Positions 38,764 to 46,915 of a stretch of DNA of 64,000 nt are shown here, piece after piece. The notes beneath the pieces were generated by a model. The model was not told the DNA's origin. It saw only the letters and a program-made list of their open reading frames with translations, and did no database searches. This stretch comes from Paenibacillus oceani (GTDB taxonomy: Bacteria > Bacillota > Bacilli > Paenibacillales > NBRC-103111), in contig NZ_JACXJA010000054.1 of assembly GCF_014705615.1 (NCBI RefSeq), forward strand, positions 1 to 64,000, given 5' to 3'. Each line of letters starts with the position of its first letter. Within the stretch, counting starts at the first letter, position 1. The position numbers and the translations under genes were made by a program.

Positions 38764-39588
38764 TCAATGAGGCCCTTGAGCCTCCGGGAATTCCGATCCG
38801 CAAGGGCCGCTTTCTTCGTTCCAGGTCATATCCAGCGCTTCTCCGTCCCGGGTATACAGCGGATTGTAGTATTTGCCGATTTTCGTCGTGGAGATGCCGG
38901 TGTAGTGGCATATAAACGAACGTCTGAACCGGTCCTTCGACGTGTTCGGATAAGAGCCGTGGATCAGGCTGCCGTTAAAAAACAACACGTCCCCGGCTTG
39001 TAGCCGGGCCGGTATGGCTTGCAGCCCTTCAGGCACGGTAACCTCTTCTTTGGAAAACGATACGGCGGAATCGGCTTCGTGCGGGCATTCGATTCCGAGC
39101 GCGTTCGTTTTCGGGACGAGCTGGATGCCCCCGTTCTCCTCGTCGGAAGGGTCGACGGCCGTCCAGGCGGCGATGCAGGTGCCCGGTTCGACCTTCAAAT
39201 AAAAATTATCCTGATGAAGCGCCTGCCCGCGGGCGCCCGGCGGCTTGAAATAAAACATGCTCTGGGCGGCGTAAGCCTCCTCCCCGAACAATTCGGCGAG
39301 AACATCCATCACGCGGGGATCGAGCATGTAGCTTTTGGCCGCTTCGTTGATCCGGTGCGGGTGCATCATCCGCGGATACACTTTCAGCATATCCCCTCCG
39401 GCTTCCTCGGGCAGAACGGCACGGAAGCAATTCGGGATCGTACCTTTGGCATGGAGTTCGCTGAAGGTTGCTTTCATTTCCTCGACTTCAGTTGCGCTGA
39501 ACAATCCCCGGACGATTAAATACCCCTCTTGACCAAACTGCTGTTTTTGCTGTTCGGTAATCGTCATTGCTTGCTGTTGTTTTGACAT
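38764..39588 (-). CDS. Phytanoyl-CoA dioxygenase family protein
   Basis: This 274-residue protein fits the PhyH family of Fe(II)/2-oxoglutarate oxygenases. The first half of the iron triad is HQD in ALHQDNFYLKVEPG. The distal His is in FFNGSLIHGSYPNTS and the 2-oxoglutarate Arg lies in DRFRRSFICHY. ATG at 39588, six bases after GGAGGG, is preferred to an in-frame ATG two codons earlier. It is divergent from an AraC regulator, suggesting an inducible catabolic step, but the substrate is unknown. Confidence 0.88.
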   Translation of the reverse strand: MSKQQQAMTITEQQKQQFGQEGYLIVRGLFSATEVEEMKATFSELHAKGTIPNCFRAVLPEEAGGDMLKVYPRMMHPHRINEAAKSYMLDPRVMDVLAELFGEEAYAAQSMFYFKPPGARGQALHQDNFYLKVEPGTCIAAWTAVDPSDEENGGIQLVPKTNALGIECPHEADSAVSFSKEEVTVPEGLQAIPARLQAGDVLFFNGSLIHGSYPNTSKDRFRRSFICHYTGISTTKIGKYYNPLYTRDGEALDMTWNEESGPCGSEFPEAQGPH

Positions 39589-39672
39589 CGTCATCCCTCC
39601 GCGGTTATGATCGGATTAACGTTCCTGTGCTTTTATTGTAGCGGCATGGACCCCCTGGAAGGAATGGTGGAA

Positions 39673-40518
39673 ATGTTCGATTACCTGGACGATCCTGCTA
39701 TCCGCGATCAGCACGAGCACAAATCCGGCCGGCTCCTGGCCGATCACTTCCGCGTACCGTTCGGTTACAGCACAAGGCGTTCCAAAGGCTCGCAGGATTG
39801 GCTGCTCACCTATACGATATCCGGCTCCGGCGTATTCAAAATCGGCGACGACATTCGCCCGTGCGATGCCGGTGCTGCGGTGCTGCTTCCGCCGGGAACG
39901 CCCCATTTGTATGCGACGCAGGAGGGCTCCGTCTGGGAGTTCGTATGGGTGCATGTCGTGCCTCCGCCTCATTGGAGCGGACTTTTGCAGCTGCCCCGGT
40001 CTTATGGAGGACTGGTCTATATTCCGATTGGGGAAGAGGCGGTAAGGCGGCGGCTCATGGACGCCTTCCATAGAACGATTCGCGACAGCAAGGATCTCCA
40101 TCCCTATTCCGCCGAGCTTGCGATGACGGGGGTGGAGGAGCTATTGCTGCTGCTGAACCGGGAGCAGCGCCGTACGTCCGCTCCTGCCGTCGATCCGCGG
40201 GTATCGGAGGTGCTGCATATCCTGATGCACCGGATGAACGAACCGCATTCCATCGCAGCTCTTGCCCGCGGCGTTAACCTGTCGCCCTCCCGGCTTGCGC
40301 ATATGTTCAAGGAGCAGGTAGGCGAGTCGATCATCGATACGCTCAATAAGATTCGTTTGCGCCAGGCGTCCCGGCTGCTGCGGTTTACAACGCTTCAAGT
40401 GAATGAACTTGCGAGGGAAGTCGGGTTTCAGGACCCGTTTTATTTCACGAAGCAGTTTAAAGCTTTCTACGGGATCAGTCCAAGCGAATATCGGCGGCAG
40501 AGCTCTGATCCCGGCTAG
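39673..40518 (+). CDS. AraC family transcriptional regulator
   Basis: This 281-residue regulator has an N-terminal cupin-like ligand domain (TYTISGSGVFKIGDDIRPCDAGAAVLLPPGTPHLY near 51-85) and a C-terminal AraC DNA-binding domain (SIAALARGVNLSPSRLAHMFKEQVGESIIDTLNKIRL, then VNELAREVGFQDPFYFTKQFKAFYGISPSEYRR). ATG at 39673, a normal distance after GGAAGGA, is preferred to earlier in-frame starts. It is divergent from the PhyH gene by less than 90 bases and probably regulates it. The inducer is unknown. Confidence 0.9.
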   Translation: MFDYLDDPAIRDQHEHKSGRLLADHFRVPFGYSTRRSKGSQDWLLTYTISGSGVFKIGDDIRPCDAGAAVLLPPGTPHLYATQEGSVWEFVWVHVVPPPHWSGLLQLPRSYGGLVYIPIGEEAVRRRLMDAFHRTIRDSKDLHPYSAELAMTGVEELLLLLNREQRRTSAPAVDPRVSEVLHILMHRMNEPHSIAALARGVNLSPSRLAHMFKEQVGESIIDTLNKIRLRQASRLLRFTTLQVNELAREVGFQDPFYFTKQFKAFYGISPSEYRRQSSDPG

Positions 40519-40543
40519 TCGTATCCGCATCGCCGCGCCAAAT

Positions 40544-40583
40544 AGGAAAGGGACGTTACCCTCATAGAGGAACGTCCCTTCCT
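40544..40583. terminator. Hairpin between convergent genes
   Basis: AGGAAAGGGACGTT (40544-40557) pairs with 40571-40583 with one bulged A. The T tracts on either side are weak, so efficiency is uncertain. Confidence 0.55.
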
Positions 40584-40628
40584 GGCTTATTGATACATCT
40601 GCTGCCGATGAAGCCCGGCAGAACCGGA

Positions 40629-41396
40629 TTAAAACTCCGCGCCAAGCGCCTTCAAGTTCCTTGCGCTTACCGCGAGGCAGTCGAACGGATCGCGGCCGTA
40701 GCAGTTATCCTGCTCGACGGCGCCCCACTCGACTCCGGTAGCGGTGCAAGCGTCGAGGATGCCGCGGAAGTTCATGTTGCCTTCGCCGACTTCGGCGAAA
40801 AGCCGTTCGCTGCTGGCGTTGACGATAAAATCTTTCAGATGGATGACCTGCATCCGTCCGTCCACCTTGCGAATCCATTCGATCGGATCGGCTCCGCCGG
40901 CTTGTACCCAGTGAACGTCCAGCTCGAAGCCGAACGCGTTGCTGTCCGACTCGTCGAACAAAATGTCCATGCCGGATTTTCCATCGAATTTGCAAAACTC
41001 AAACGCATGGTTATGATAAACGAAGGTGAGTCCGGCTTCTTTCAGACGGCGGGCGATATCCGAAGCTTTTTTAGCGAATTCGACATAACCTTCGGCACTT
41101 GTCCGGTATTCCCCGGGTAAACCGCCGATTCCGACATAGCGGCAGTCCCACAGCTTGTGCTGCGCGATAACGGCATCCAGATCGTTCTCCATATTTGCGA
41201 ACGGAATATGAGTTGCGCAAATATTCAGACCGACCCGGTCGCAAATGTCTTTCAGCGCCTGATCCCCGATCGGGCCGAGACCCGACACTTGCACGGCGTT
41301 GTAGCCGATATCCTTCACTTTTTGCAAGGTGACGGCGATATCTTCTTCGGTTTTCAAAAAGTCGCGAAGCGTGTAAAGTTGTGCCGCGATTCTCAT
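40629..41396 (-). CDS. Sugar phosphate isomerase/epimerase family TIM barrel, copy 1
   Basis: This 255-residue protein belongs to the xylose-isomerase-like TIM-barrel family (AP_endonuc_2). It starts MRIAAQLYTLRDFLKTEED; metal-site motifs are FVYHNHAFEF near 151, GFELDVHWVQAGGADP near 180 and MQVIHLKDF near 206. The reaction cannot be assigned; relatives act on inositols and ketoses. ATG at 41396 follows GGGAGGTACGCGCTC. A second, different member lies at 52230. Confidence 0.87.
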   Translation of the reverse strand: MRIAAQLYTLRDFLKTEEDIAVTLQKVKDIGYNAVQVSGLGPIGDQALKDICDRVGLNICATHIPFANMENDLDAVIAQHKLWDCRYVGIGGLPGEYRTSAEGYVEFAKKASDIARRLKEAGLTFVYHNHAFEFCKFDGKSGMDILFDESDSNAFGFELDVHWVQAGGADPIEWIRKVDGRMQVIHLKDFIVNASSERLFAEVGEGNMNFRGILDACTATGVEWGAVEQDNCYGRDPFDCLAVSARNLKALGAEF

Positions 41397-41547
41397 GAGC
41401 GCGTACCTCCCGGTAATTCCGGTGCGTGTGATCGGCAGATCTGCATCCGGTAAATAGTTCAGTGGCTCTCTGGATGACTGGTGTGCTCTGTCAATGCCTT
41501 ATTATAACGGCTCCTGTCCGATACGTAAACGATAGGTTTTCCGGCGA

Positions 41548-42858
41548 TTACGGGGTCAGCCGGGTCCGGTCCCGCGGAAATGCCGCCGCTTCGCGCACGT
41601 TCGGCAACCCGAGAAGACGGGAGGTGAGCCGTTCGAGTCCAATCGCAAACCCGCCGTGCGGCGGCATCCCGTAACGGAACACGTCGAGGTATCCGGCAAA
41701 ATGTGTCGGGTCCAGTCCGCGGCTCCGGATCGATTCGCTCAACTGCTCGTAGTCGTGAATGCGCTGGCCGCCTGTCGTGATTTCCAGACCGTTAAAAAGA
41801 AGGTCAAACGAAGCGGTTAACGCTGCGTTATCCGAAGCGGGCATCGCGTACATCGGCCGGATCTCTCTCGGATACCGGGTTACGAACACGAACGCCGGCT
41901 TGTTTGGCTCCGAGGCGTATTGGCAGATCAGCCGCTCTCCTTCCGGGTCGAGGTCGCCTTTGGGCGACGTTTTGCCGTACTTGCGCTGCAGAATCTGCTG
42001 CGCTTCGGCGACCGGAATTCTCGGGATCTCGCCCGGAACCGGAACCTCTACGCCCAATAGGGCAAATTCGGCTTCACACTCCGCAGCGGCCCGCTCGAAC
42101 ATATAGGCGAGCAGATGCTGCTCCAAATCCATCAGTTCCTCTTCGGAACGGATAAACCCCATCTCCGCGTCCAGCGAGACGTATTCGTTCAGGTGGCGGG
42201 ACGTATTGTGCTCCTCGGCGCGATACACCGGAGCGATTTCGAACACGCGCTCATACCCGGCGCCGACCATCATCTGTTTGTAAAATTGAGGGGACTGCGC
42301 CAAATAAGCTTTCTGCTCGAAATAATCGACCGGGAACAGGTTGGAGCCGCCCTCGGTGCCGGACGCGACGATTTTCGGCGTAAAGATTTGCGTGAACTGC
42401 CTGCTCGACAAGTAGTCGCGAAACGCGCCCGCCAAAGCGGATTGAATCCGGAACGTAGCGTGAACCTTCGGATGACGCAGCGACAATACGCGATGATCCA
42501 GTACGGTGTCGAGCCGCGCGCTAATGTTTTTCTTGTTGATTTCAAAAGGCAGGGGAGCCTCGACTTTGCTGATGCAGGTGACGCCGCTGGCGTGCACCTC
42601 GATGCCGCGTGGAGCTTTGGACGAAGCGGCGGCTGTTCCCGTCACCGTTACGACCGACTCCAGACTAAGCGGCGATTCGGCCAGCTGGCCCTCCAGCACA
42701 CATTGTACGATTCCGCTGCGGTCGCGGACATCTACGAACGCCAGGCCCCCCATTCCGCGAATGGCGTGGACCCAGCCTTGCACCGTAATCGCTTGCCCCG
42801 TATGCTCGGAGACCCGGGAGCAAAGCACACGGACAATAGTTGACGAATGAGTTGTCAT
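41548..42858 (-). CDS. aspS: Archaeal-type aspartyl-tRNA synthetase, probably non-discriminating
   Basis: This 436-residue class II synthetase is the short archaeal/eukaryotic-type AspRS without the bacterial insertion domain. It has an OB-fold anticodon domain (ITVQGWVHAIRGMGGLAFVD), motif 2 region PQFYKQMMVGAGYERVFEIAPVYRAEEHNTSRHLNEY and motif 3 GGFAIGLERLTSRLLGL. His31 in WVHAIR and Pro in EAPLPFEI are features I recall from non-discriminating forms that charge both tRNA-Asp and tRNA-Asn. ATG at 42858 follows AGGAGTGTTTGCT; a GTG three codons earlier overlaps the ribosome site. It is preceded by a T-box and an Asp/Asn-rich leader frame. Confidence 0.92.
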   Translation of the reverse strand: MTTHSSTIVRVLCSRVSEHTGQAITVQGWVHAIRGMGGLAFVDVRDRSGIVQCVLEGQLAESPLSLESVVTVTGTAAASSKAPRGIEVHASGVTCISKVEAPLPFEINKKNISARLDTVLDHRVLSLRHPKVHATFRIQSALAGAFRDYLSSRQFTQIFTPKIVASGTEGGSNLFPVDYFEQKAYLAQSPQFYKQMMVGAGYERVFEIAPVYRAEEHNTSRHLNEYVSLDAEMGFIRSEEELMDLEQHLLAYMFERAAAECEAEFALLGVEVPVPGEIPRIPVAEAQQILQRKYGKTSPKGDLDPEGERLICQYASEPNKPAFVFVTRYPREIRPMYAMPASDNAALTASFDLLFNGLEITTGGQRIHDYEQLSESIRSRGLDPTHFAGYLDVFRYGMPPHGGFAIGLERLTSRLLGLPNVREAAAFPRDRTRLTP

Positions 42859-42949
42859 AGCAAACACTCCTATTCAATTGTGTAGTTTTAAACCTGGACA
42901 TGAAGTTGAAGTTGTTGTTATCGTCGTTATCATCGTCGCCGTCATCCAT
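42665..42949 (-). CDS. Asp/Asn-rich leader peptide frame overlapping aspS
   Basis: A frame starts at 42949, after GAGGGGGTGATCAC, which matches the anti-Shine-Dalgarno unusually well. It begins MDDGDDDNDDNNNFNF: twelve of the next thirteen to sixteen codons are Asp (7) or Asn (5). The frame runs 94 codons, crossing the aspS start (42858) out of frame and ending at 42665 inside aspS. Only the first 25-30 codons look selected. It lies between the T-box terminator and aspS. I read it as a possible translational attenuator sensing charged tRNA-Asp and tRNA-Asn. It is not in the same frame as aspS. Confidence 0.55.
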   Translation of the reverse strand: MDDGDDDNDDNNNFNFMSRFKTTQLNRSVCYDNSFVNYCPCALLPGLRAYGASDYGARLGPRHSRNGGPGVRRCPRPQRNRTMCAGGPAGRIAA

Positions 42950-43034
42950 GTGATCACCCCCTCAATAGGTCCCCCGAAAACAGCCTCAAAAGTGAAGCGG
43001 GCCTTCGCAGCGTATGCCGCCAGCTCCGCAGAAA

Positions 43035-43295
43035 ACACAAAAACCCCGTCCCAACAGGGACGAGGTTATCACTCGCGGTACCACCCAAATTATCGCGCAG
43101 CCGCGCGATCGCTCGAATCCCCGTAACGCGGGGAGGCGTCCGCTCCTACTGCGCCGCTTAGGGCGGCCGTTCAGGCGGAACTCTCCGGTGTCGTTCACTC
43201 GGACGTCAGCCGCCGTCCTCCCAGCCAAGGGACGGCTCTCTGTGCGCTGCGCGTTCCGGCTACTGCTCCGGATCATCGTTTTGGTCGTTTCACTT
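43035..43295 (-). promoter_or_regulatory. T-box riboswitch with Asp (GAC) specifier upstream of aspS
   Basis: On the minus strand the leader contains the T-box core GGGTGGTACCGCG (43074-43086) and, upstream, a Stem I region with AGTA, GAGAGCCG and the specifier loop GTGAACGACACCGGAG, where GAC (43190-43192) is an Asp codon. A terminator follows (CCTCGTCCCT pairing with GGGACGGGG, 43041-43065, then TTTTT). Uncharged tRNA-Asp should stabilise the antiterminator and switch on aspS. The specifier supports the aspartyl identity of the enzyme. The exact 5' end is approximate. Confidence 0.92.
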
Positions 43296-43340
43296 ATAGT
43301 ATTCACTTTGGACGGTTTTGTCAAACAGAAAAAAACGGGA

Positions 43341-44246
43341 TCATTCCGATCCCGCTTCTTCCTTCTGCATCGCCACGTAAACAGAGGGGGGATACCCCAT
43401 AATGCGCGAGAACGCCTTGCTGAACGACTGAATCGTCTCGTAATGCAGCCTCGCCGCCACCTGCTTGATCGACAAATTGCCGTATTTGAGCATCTCCAGC
43501 GCCTTCTCGACTTTTTTATGATTGATATACCGCTGCAGGGTCATGCCGGTTTTGTCCTTGAACGTGTGCGACAAGTACGTATAGCTGTATCCCAGATCCT
43601 CGGCCAGCGTTTTGATGCTTTTGAGCTCGAAAATGTGGTGCTCGATGTAGCGGATAACCGAATACACCGTGTACCCGACCGAATGGGACGAACGCGCAGG
43701 CGCGTATCTCGCCACTTTGCCGCTTTTCTCGATAAAGGAGCGGTACGCCAGAACGATGACTTCTTCCAGATAGTTTTTGATCATCGTGCGCGAATACGGC
43801 TTCTGCGAATAAAACTCGTCGATATTGCGAAGGAACGGGATCATCACGTTGTACGTATCCTTCGAATGGTAGTAAGGGGCGGATTGCAGGAAAGCGCGGA
43901 TGTCCGCAAATTCCCCGTCCGCGTGCTCATTAAACATAAATCCCATGTAGACGAAACGCAGCATGCTGGACTCGTCCGTCTGGATGGAATGAACGTGGCC
44001 TACGGAGTTGAAAATAATGTCTCCCGCGCTGACCTTCACGCAGTCGTCCCCGACGTGGAAAAAACCGCTGCCGGACACGATGCAGCTCAGCTCCAGACAG
44101 TGCTGCATATGCGGCAAAATCTCGTAGCCGCACTCGCAGCATATTTCCCCGATCTGGTACAGATCGATGCCTCCGTACGCCGACTTCCCTTTGGGAAATA
44201 CGTTGTCGAAGTGAAACAAACAGCCCGCTTGCCCTCGTTCCTTCAT
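43341..44246 (-). CDS. AraC family transcriptional regulator
   Basis: This 301-residue regulator has an N-terminal cupin-like domain (CIVSGSGFFHVGDDCVKVSAGDIIFNSVGHVHSI near 52-85) and a C-terminal AraC domain (SIKTLAEDLGYSYTYLSHTFKDKTGMTLQRYINHKKV, then IKQVAARLHYETIQSFSKAFSRIMGYPPSVYV). ATG at 44246 follows AGGAGCGTGAGACGAT. Two Gfo/Idh/MocA dehydrogenase genes lie just upstream on the same strand, so it may be the last gene of their operon and control them. Inducer unknown. Confidence 0.9.
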   Translation of the reverse strand: MKERGQAGCLFHFDNVFPKGKSAYGGIDLYQIGEICCECGYEILPHMQHCLELSCIVSGSGFFHVGDDCVKVSAGDIIFNSVGHVHSIQTDESSMLRFVYMGFMFNEHADGEFADIRAFLQSAPYYHSKDTYNVMIPFLRNIDEFYSQKPYSRTMIKNYLEEVIVLAYRSFIEKSGKVARYAPARSSHSVGYTVYSVIRYIEHHIFELKSIKTLAEDLGYSYTYLSHTFKDKTGMTLQRYINHKKVEKALEMLKYGNLSIKQVAARLHYETIQSFSKAFSRIMGYPPSVYVAMQKEEAGSE

Positions 44247-44289
44247 ATCGTCTCACGCTCCTGTGAACCGGCCCCGCCTGATATTCACA

Positions 44290-45132
44290 TTATACGCTTT
44301 TTGGAAGCTCGATCCACTGGTAAGGCGTCTGTGCCGCCTTAAAGCCGTACTCGATAATCGTAATAATCGCAATCGTCTCTGCGGAATCGACGGTCGGCTT
44401 GCCGCTTTCAAAAAACGCGGTCAAGTCTTTAACAAACTCGCCGAAGAAATTCGACTCCGCCTTCAGGATGGACGACTTGCCGGATTCGTAATTGATCGCA
44501 AGCGTAAACGGAACGTTGCCGAAATGATGAATCTCCGCCTGGCGTCCTCCCGAGAAGCCGATCAGCAGGGAAGGCGACTTCTCCGTGCCGGTGAACATTA
44601 CGCGTTCCGCTTCGCTGCCCATCAGCGAGACGATCGGCTCGATCTGATGAATCGAGTAGTTGTCGTATTTGCCCGGTCCGAAGCTAACGATCGTATCGAT
44701 GCCGCTTCTGTCCACTGCGCTGTATTCGGTAGCGAATCGCAGGGCGGAGGAGGAATAAAGCGGCGTGCCGTGCTTGTGCGCCGTCTCGAACAGAAGCAGC
44801 GCGGTTTTGCGGTCCGGAGCGAACGTTTTGTCGACATAGGTCGGCTTGCCCGACTGAAGCGGAATCATCGCCAGCTCTTCGTGGAATTCCGGATAGTCCG
44901 GGGAGAGCACGATCAAATAATCGCTTTTCTCCACGACCTCCTCAATCGATCCGAGCAGCTCGATTCCTTTGTTGCGGCACCAGGTTGCGTTGTCGAGTCC
45001 CGTGTCGGAATCTTTTTTGCCGTAGGCGTACGCCACTTTCATCGCCCCGCCGGTTGCCGTCTCAATCCACTCCGGATATTTGTTCGCATGCCATTCGTCG
45101 AGAAAATAATCGATAAACCCGATCTTTTTCAT
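44290..45132 (-). CDS. Gfo/Idh/MocA family oxidoreductase, short form
   Basis: This 280-residue protein has an N-terminal Rossmann-like fold. The usual GxGxxG is replaced by GFIDYFLDEWHANKY, but YLIVLSPDYPEFHEELAMIPLQSGKPTYVDKTFA near 92-125 matches the second half of the family fold (the E-K-P loop region reads TYVDKTF). The loss of the canonical dinucleotide motif and the shortness suggest an atypical member, possibly with altered cofactor use. GGAGGTGGACGCCGT precedes the ATG. It follows the second dehydrogenase by 18 bases. Confidence 0.8.
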   Translation of the reverse strand: MKKIGFIDYFLDEWHANKYPEWIETATGGAMKVAYAYGKKDSDTGLDNATWCRNKGIELLGSIEEVVEKSDYLIVLSPDYPEFHEELAMIPLQSGKPTYVDKTFAPDRKTALLLFETAHKHGTPLYSSSALRFATEYSAVDRSGIDTIVSFGPGKYDNYSIHQIEPIVSLMGSEAERVMFTGTEKSPSLLIGFSGGRQAEIHHFGNVPFTLAINYESGKSSILKAESNFFGEFVKDLTAFFESGKPTVDSAETIAIITIIEYGFKAAQTPYQWIELPKSV

Positions 45133-45150
45133 ACGGCGTCCACCTCCGTC

Positions 45151-46212
45151 TTAAGTAAACGAAATTTCCGAGCGTTTGTCGGACGAATCGTAGATCCCCT
45201 GAATGATTTTGGAAGACAGGATGACGGTATCGATATGGGCAGGCGACTTCTCGCCGGTCCGGACGCAGTTGATGAAGGCGTCGATTTCGTTCTGGAACAT
45301 GTCGCGGGACGTGTACTTCGGCGTCGTTTCCAGCAATGCGCCGTTTTTCGCGCTGTACAGGACGAACTCTTTGCCGTATTGCAGACGGATTCCCGCTTTG
45401 TCGCCGAGGAAGTCGATGTACATTTCACCGACGCCGATATTTTGCGCCCATGCGCCGTTCAGCGTAATCGTAGGTCCTTCCGTACGGATCATCGCGGTAA
45501 CGGAATCGTCAACGTCGTAAGTGCCTTCGTAGTTTGGAGGTCCGGCCCACATGCTGGTGTACGCGTAGTTTTCCATATCTTTGCCCAGCTTGCAGAACGC
45601 TTGGCCGGATACGGTCAGCGGCTTCGGATCGCCCGAGCAGTACATGACGATATCGAGGAAATGGACGCCCCAGTCGATCAGCGCGCCGCCGCCGGCAATC
45701 GCCTTCGTCGTAAACGCTCCGCCGAGCCCCGGAATCGAACGGTGTGCGCGGAAGCTGACATACACGTGATACAGCTCGCCCAGCTCGCCGCTTTGGATCA
45801 TGTCCTTAATGATATTGACGCCGGTGTTGAAACGGTTCACGACGCCGATATTGAGCACTTTGCCAGTCTCATGCTGAACTTTCTGCATCTCGAGCGCTTC
45901 TTCGTACGTTCTTGCGGCCGGCTTCTCGCACAATACGTTTTTACCTGCGCGGAGGCAGTCGATCGAGATCGTGGAGTGGCCGTTGTTCGGCGTGCAGACG
46001 GAAACCGCTTCGACTTCAGGATCTTCCAGAATGACGCGATAGTCTTCAATCGCGATGCCGCAGCCGTAATCCGCAACGGCCTTCTCGGCTTTTTCCTTAA
46101 TAATGTCGCAGAAATATTTGATTTCCGCATCCGGATTGGCCAGGTAGGCTTTGATGTGGGAGCTGTTCGCAATCGTACCGCATCCGATAATGGCTACTTT
46201 CGTTTTGCTCAT
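45151..46212 (-). CDS. Gfo/Idh/MocA family oxidoreductase
   Basis: This 353-residue sugar or inositol dehydrogenase has an NAD(P)-binding VAIIGCGTIANSSHIKAY at 6-23 and the catalytic CEKPAARTYEEALEM near 94 with the conserved Lys. The substrate side follows with GGGALIDWGVHFLDIVMYC. Start ATG at 46212 follows GGAGGGATAACCC. It is the first gene of a probable operon with the short paralogue and an AraC regulator. The natural sugar is unknown. Confidence 0.91.
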   Translation of the reverse strand: MSKTKVAIIGCGTIANSSHIKAYLANPDAEIKYFCDIIKEKAEKAVADYGCGIAIEDYRVILEDPEVEAVSVCTPNNGHSTISIDCLRAGKNVLCEKPAARTYEEALEMQKVQHETGKVLNIGVVNRFNTGVNIIKDMIQSGELGELYHVYVSFRAHRSIPGLGGAFTTKAIAGGGALIDWGVHFLDIVMYCSGDPKPLTVSGQAFCKLGKDMENYAYTSMWAGPPNYEGTYDVDDSVTAMIRTEGPTITLNGAWAQNIGVGEMYIDFLGDKAGIRLQYGKEFVLYSAKNGALLETTPKYTSRDMFQNEIDAFINCVRTGEKSPAHIDTVILSSKIIQGIYDSSDKRSEISFT

Positions 46213-46333
46213 GGGTTATCCCTCCAATGGTTGGTGCGTTTCCACATTAATTGTAGCCTCTTGTCCCAAATAAACAATCTTTTTTTTCAACTATGCGCTT
46301 ATCCCAATTTGTCTTTTTGAATGTCGATCCTGA

Positions 46334-46368
46334 TACGACATTTTATGTCGTACCGGCTGGTTTACAAT
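46334..46368 (+). promoter_or_regulatory. Perfect inverted repeat over a promoter region
   Basis: TACGACAT and ATGTCGTA (8-3-8, 46334-46352) form a perfect operator-like palindrome, 10 bases before a possible -10 TACAAT (46363-46368). The palindrome covers where a -35 would be. It lies in the divergent gap between the dehydrogenase operon and the small zinc-ribbon gene, so it could control either. The regulator is unknown. Confidence 0.45.
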
Positions 46369-46485
46369 GAAATAGCCAGCGGAGCCGGACGGTTCGGCGT
46401 ACGAATCGTTTCCGTTAGGCGTATGCCCGCGTCCTGACGGCCCGGGTGACGGCATAACCCATAGGGAAAAGAGGCATGAACGGCA

Positions 46486-46674
46486 ATGGCCAAAACAAAA
46501 AGAGGACGAGTATTATGGAATCTTCCTTCCCGGGGACGGGGCACGTGCACCCTGTGCGGCAGTACGAGAATCAAGCTGCTGTATCCGCGGACGAGATCCG
46601 ACGGTTCTACGGTGAAAGTATGCAAGCGGTGCGCCAAGGCCCCTCAAATGAAGGTAGATCTATCGACCGGCTAG
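46486..46674 (+). CDS. Small zinc-ribbon protein
   Basis: This 62-residue basic protein has two CxxC pairs (CTLC near 21-24 and CKRC near 46-49), fitting a single zinc ribbon, in a Lys/Arg-rich context starting MAKTKRGRVLWNLPSRGRG. It may bind RNA or ribosomes; I do not recognise a named family. AAGAGG lies about 13 bases upstream, a weak site. A frame starting ten bases earlier (MNGNGQ) shares the region, but the zinc-ribbon pattern favours this one. Confidence 0.6.
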   Translation: MAKTKRGRVLWNLPSRGRGTCTLCGSTRIKLLYPRTRSDGSTVKVCKRCAKAPQMKVDLSTG

Positions 46675-46915
46675 CTCAGCGGTTAACCGGATAGGGGGGG
46701 GGGACGACCGGAGTATCGGCGAATAGCCGGACATTCCGGCATCAAGGAGCCGCTCCGATATTGTATCTGCGATCCGGCAACAACAACCGGTCCCGGACCC
46801 GGGTCCCCGTCTGGTCGCAGGCGGATACCCGGGGTTTGCCTCTTGCGGACGGTCCGTCCGGGTGGTGTAATAGCAATAGGCCAGCTCGACAGATTAGGAG
46901 CAGGGGGTGCAGATC
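46675..46915. other. GC-rich intergenic region with a palindrome before the WYL gene
   Basis: No gene is seen. CGGACGG-T-CCGTCCG at 46846-46860 is a perfect 7-1-7 palindrome about 55 bases before the WYL start, a candidate autoregulatory operator or hairpin. Other short G/C palindromes lie at 46790-46840. Confidence 0.4.

Noticed and set aside
44263-46320. A 685-codon plus-strand open frame
   Set aside because: It is antisense to the two dehydrogenase genes, with no ribosome site and a composition that mirrors them. GC-rich codon bias on the true strand keeps the opposite frame open.
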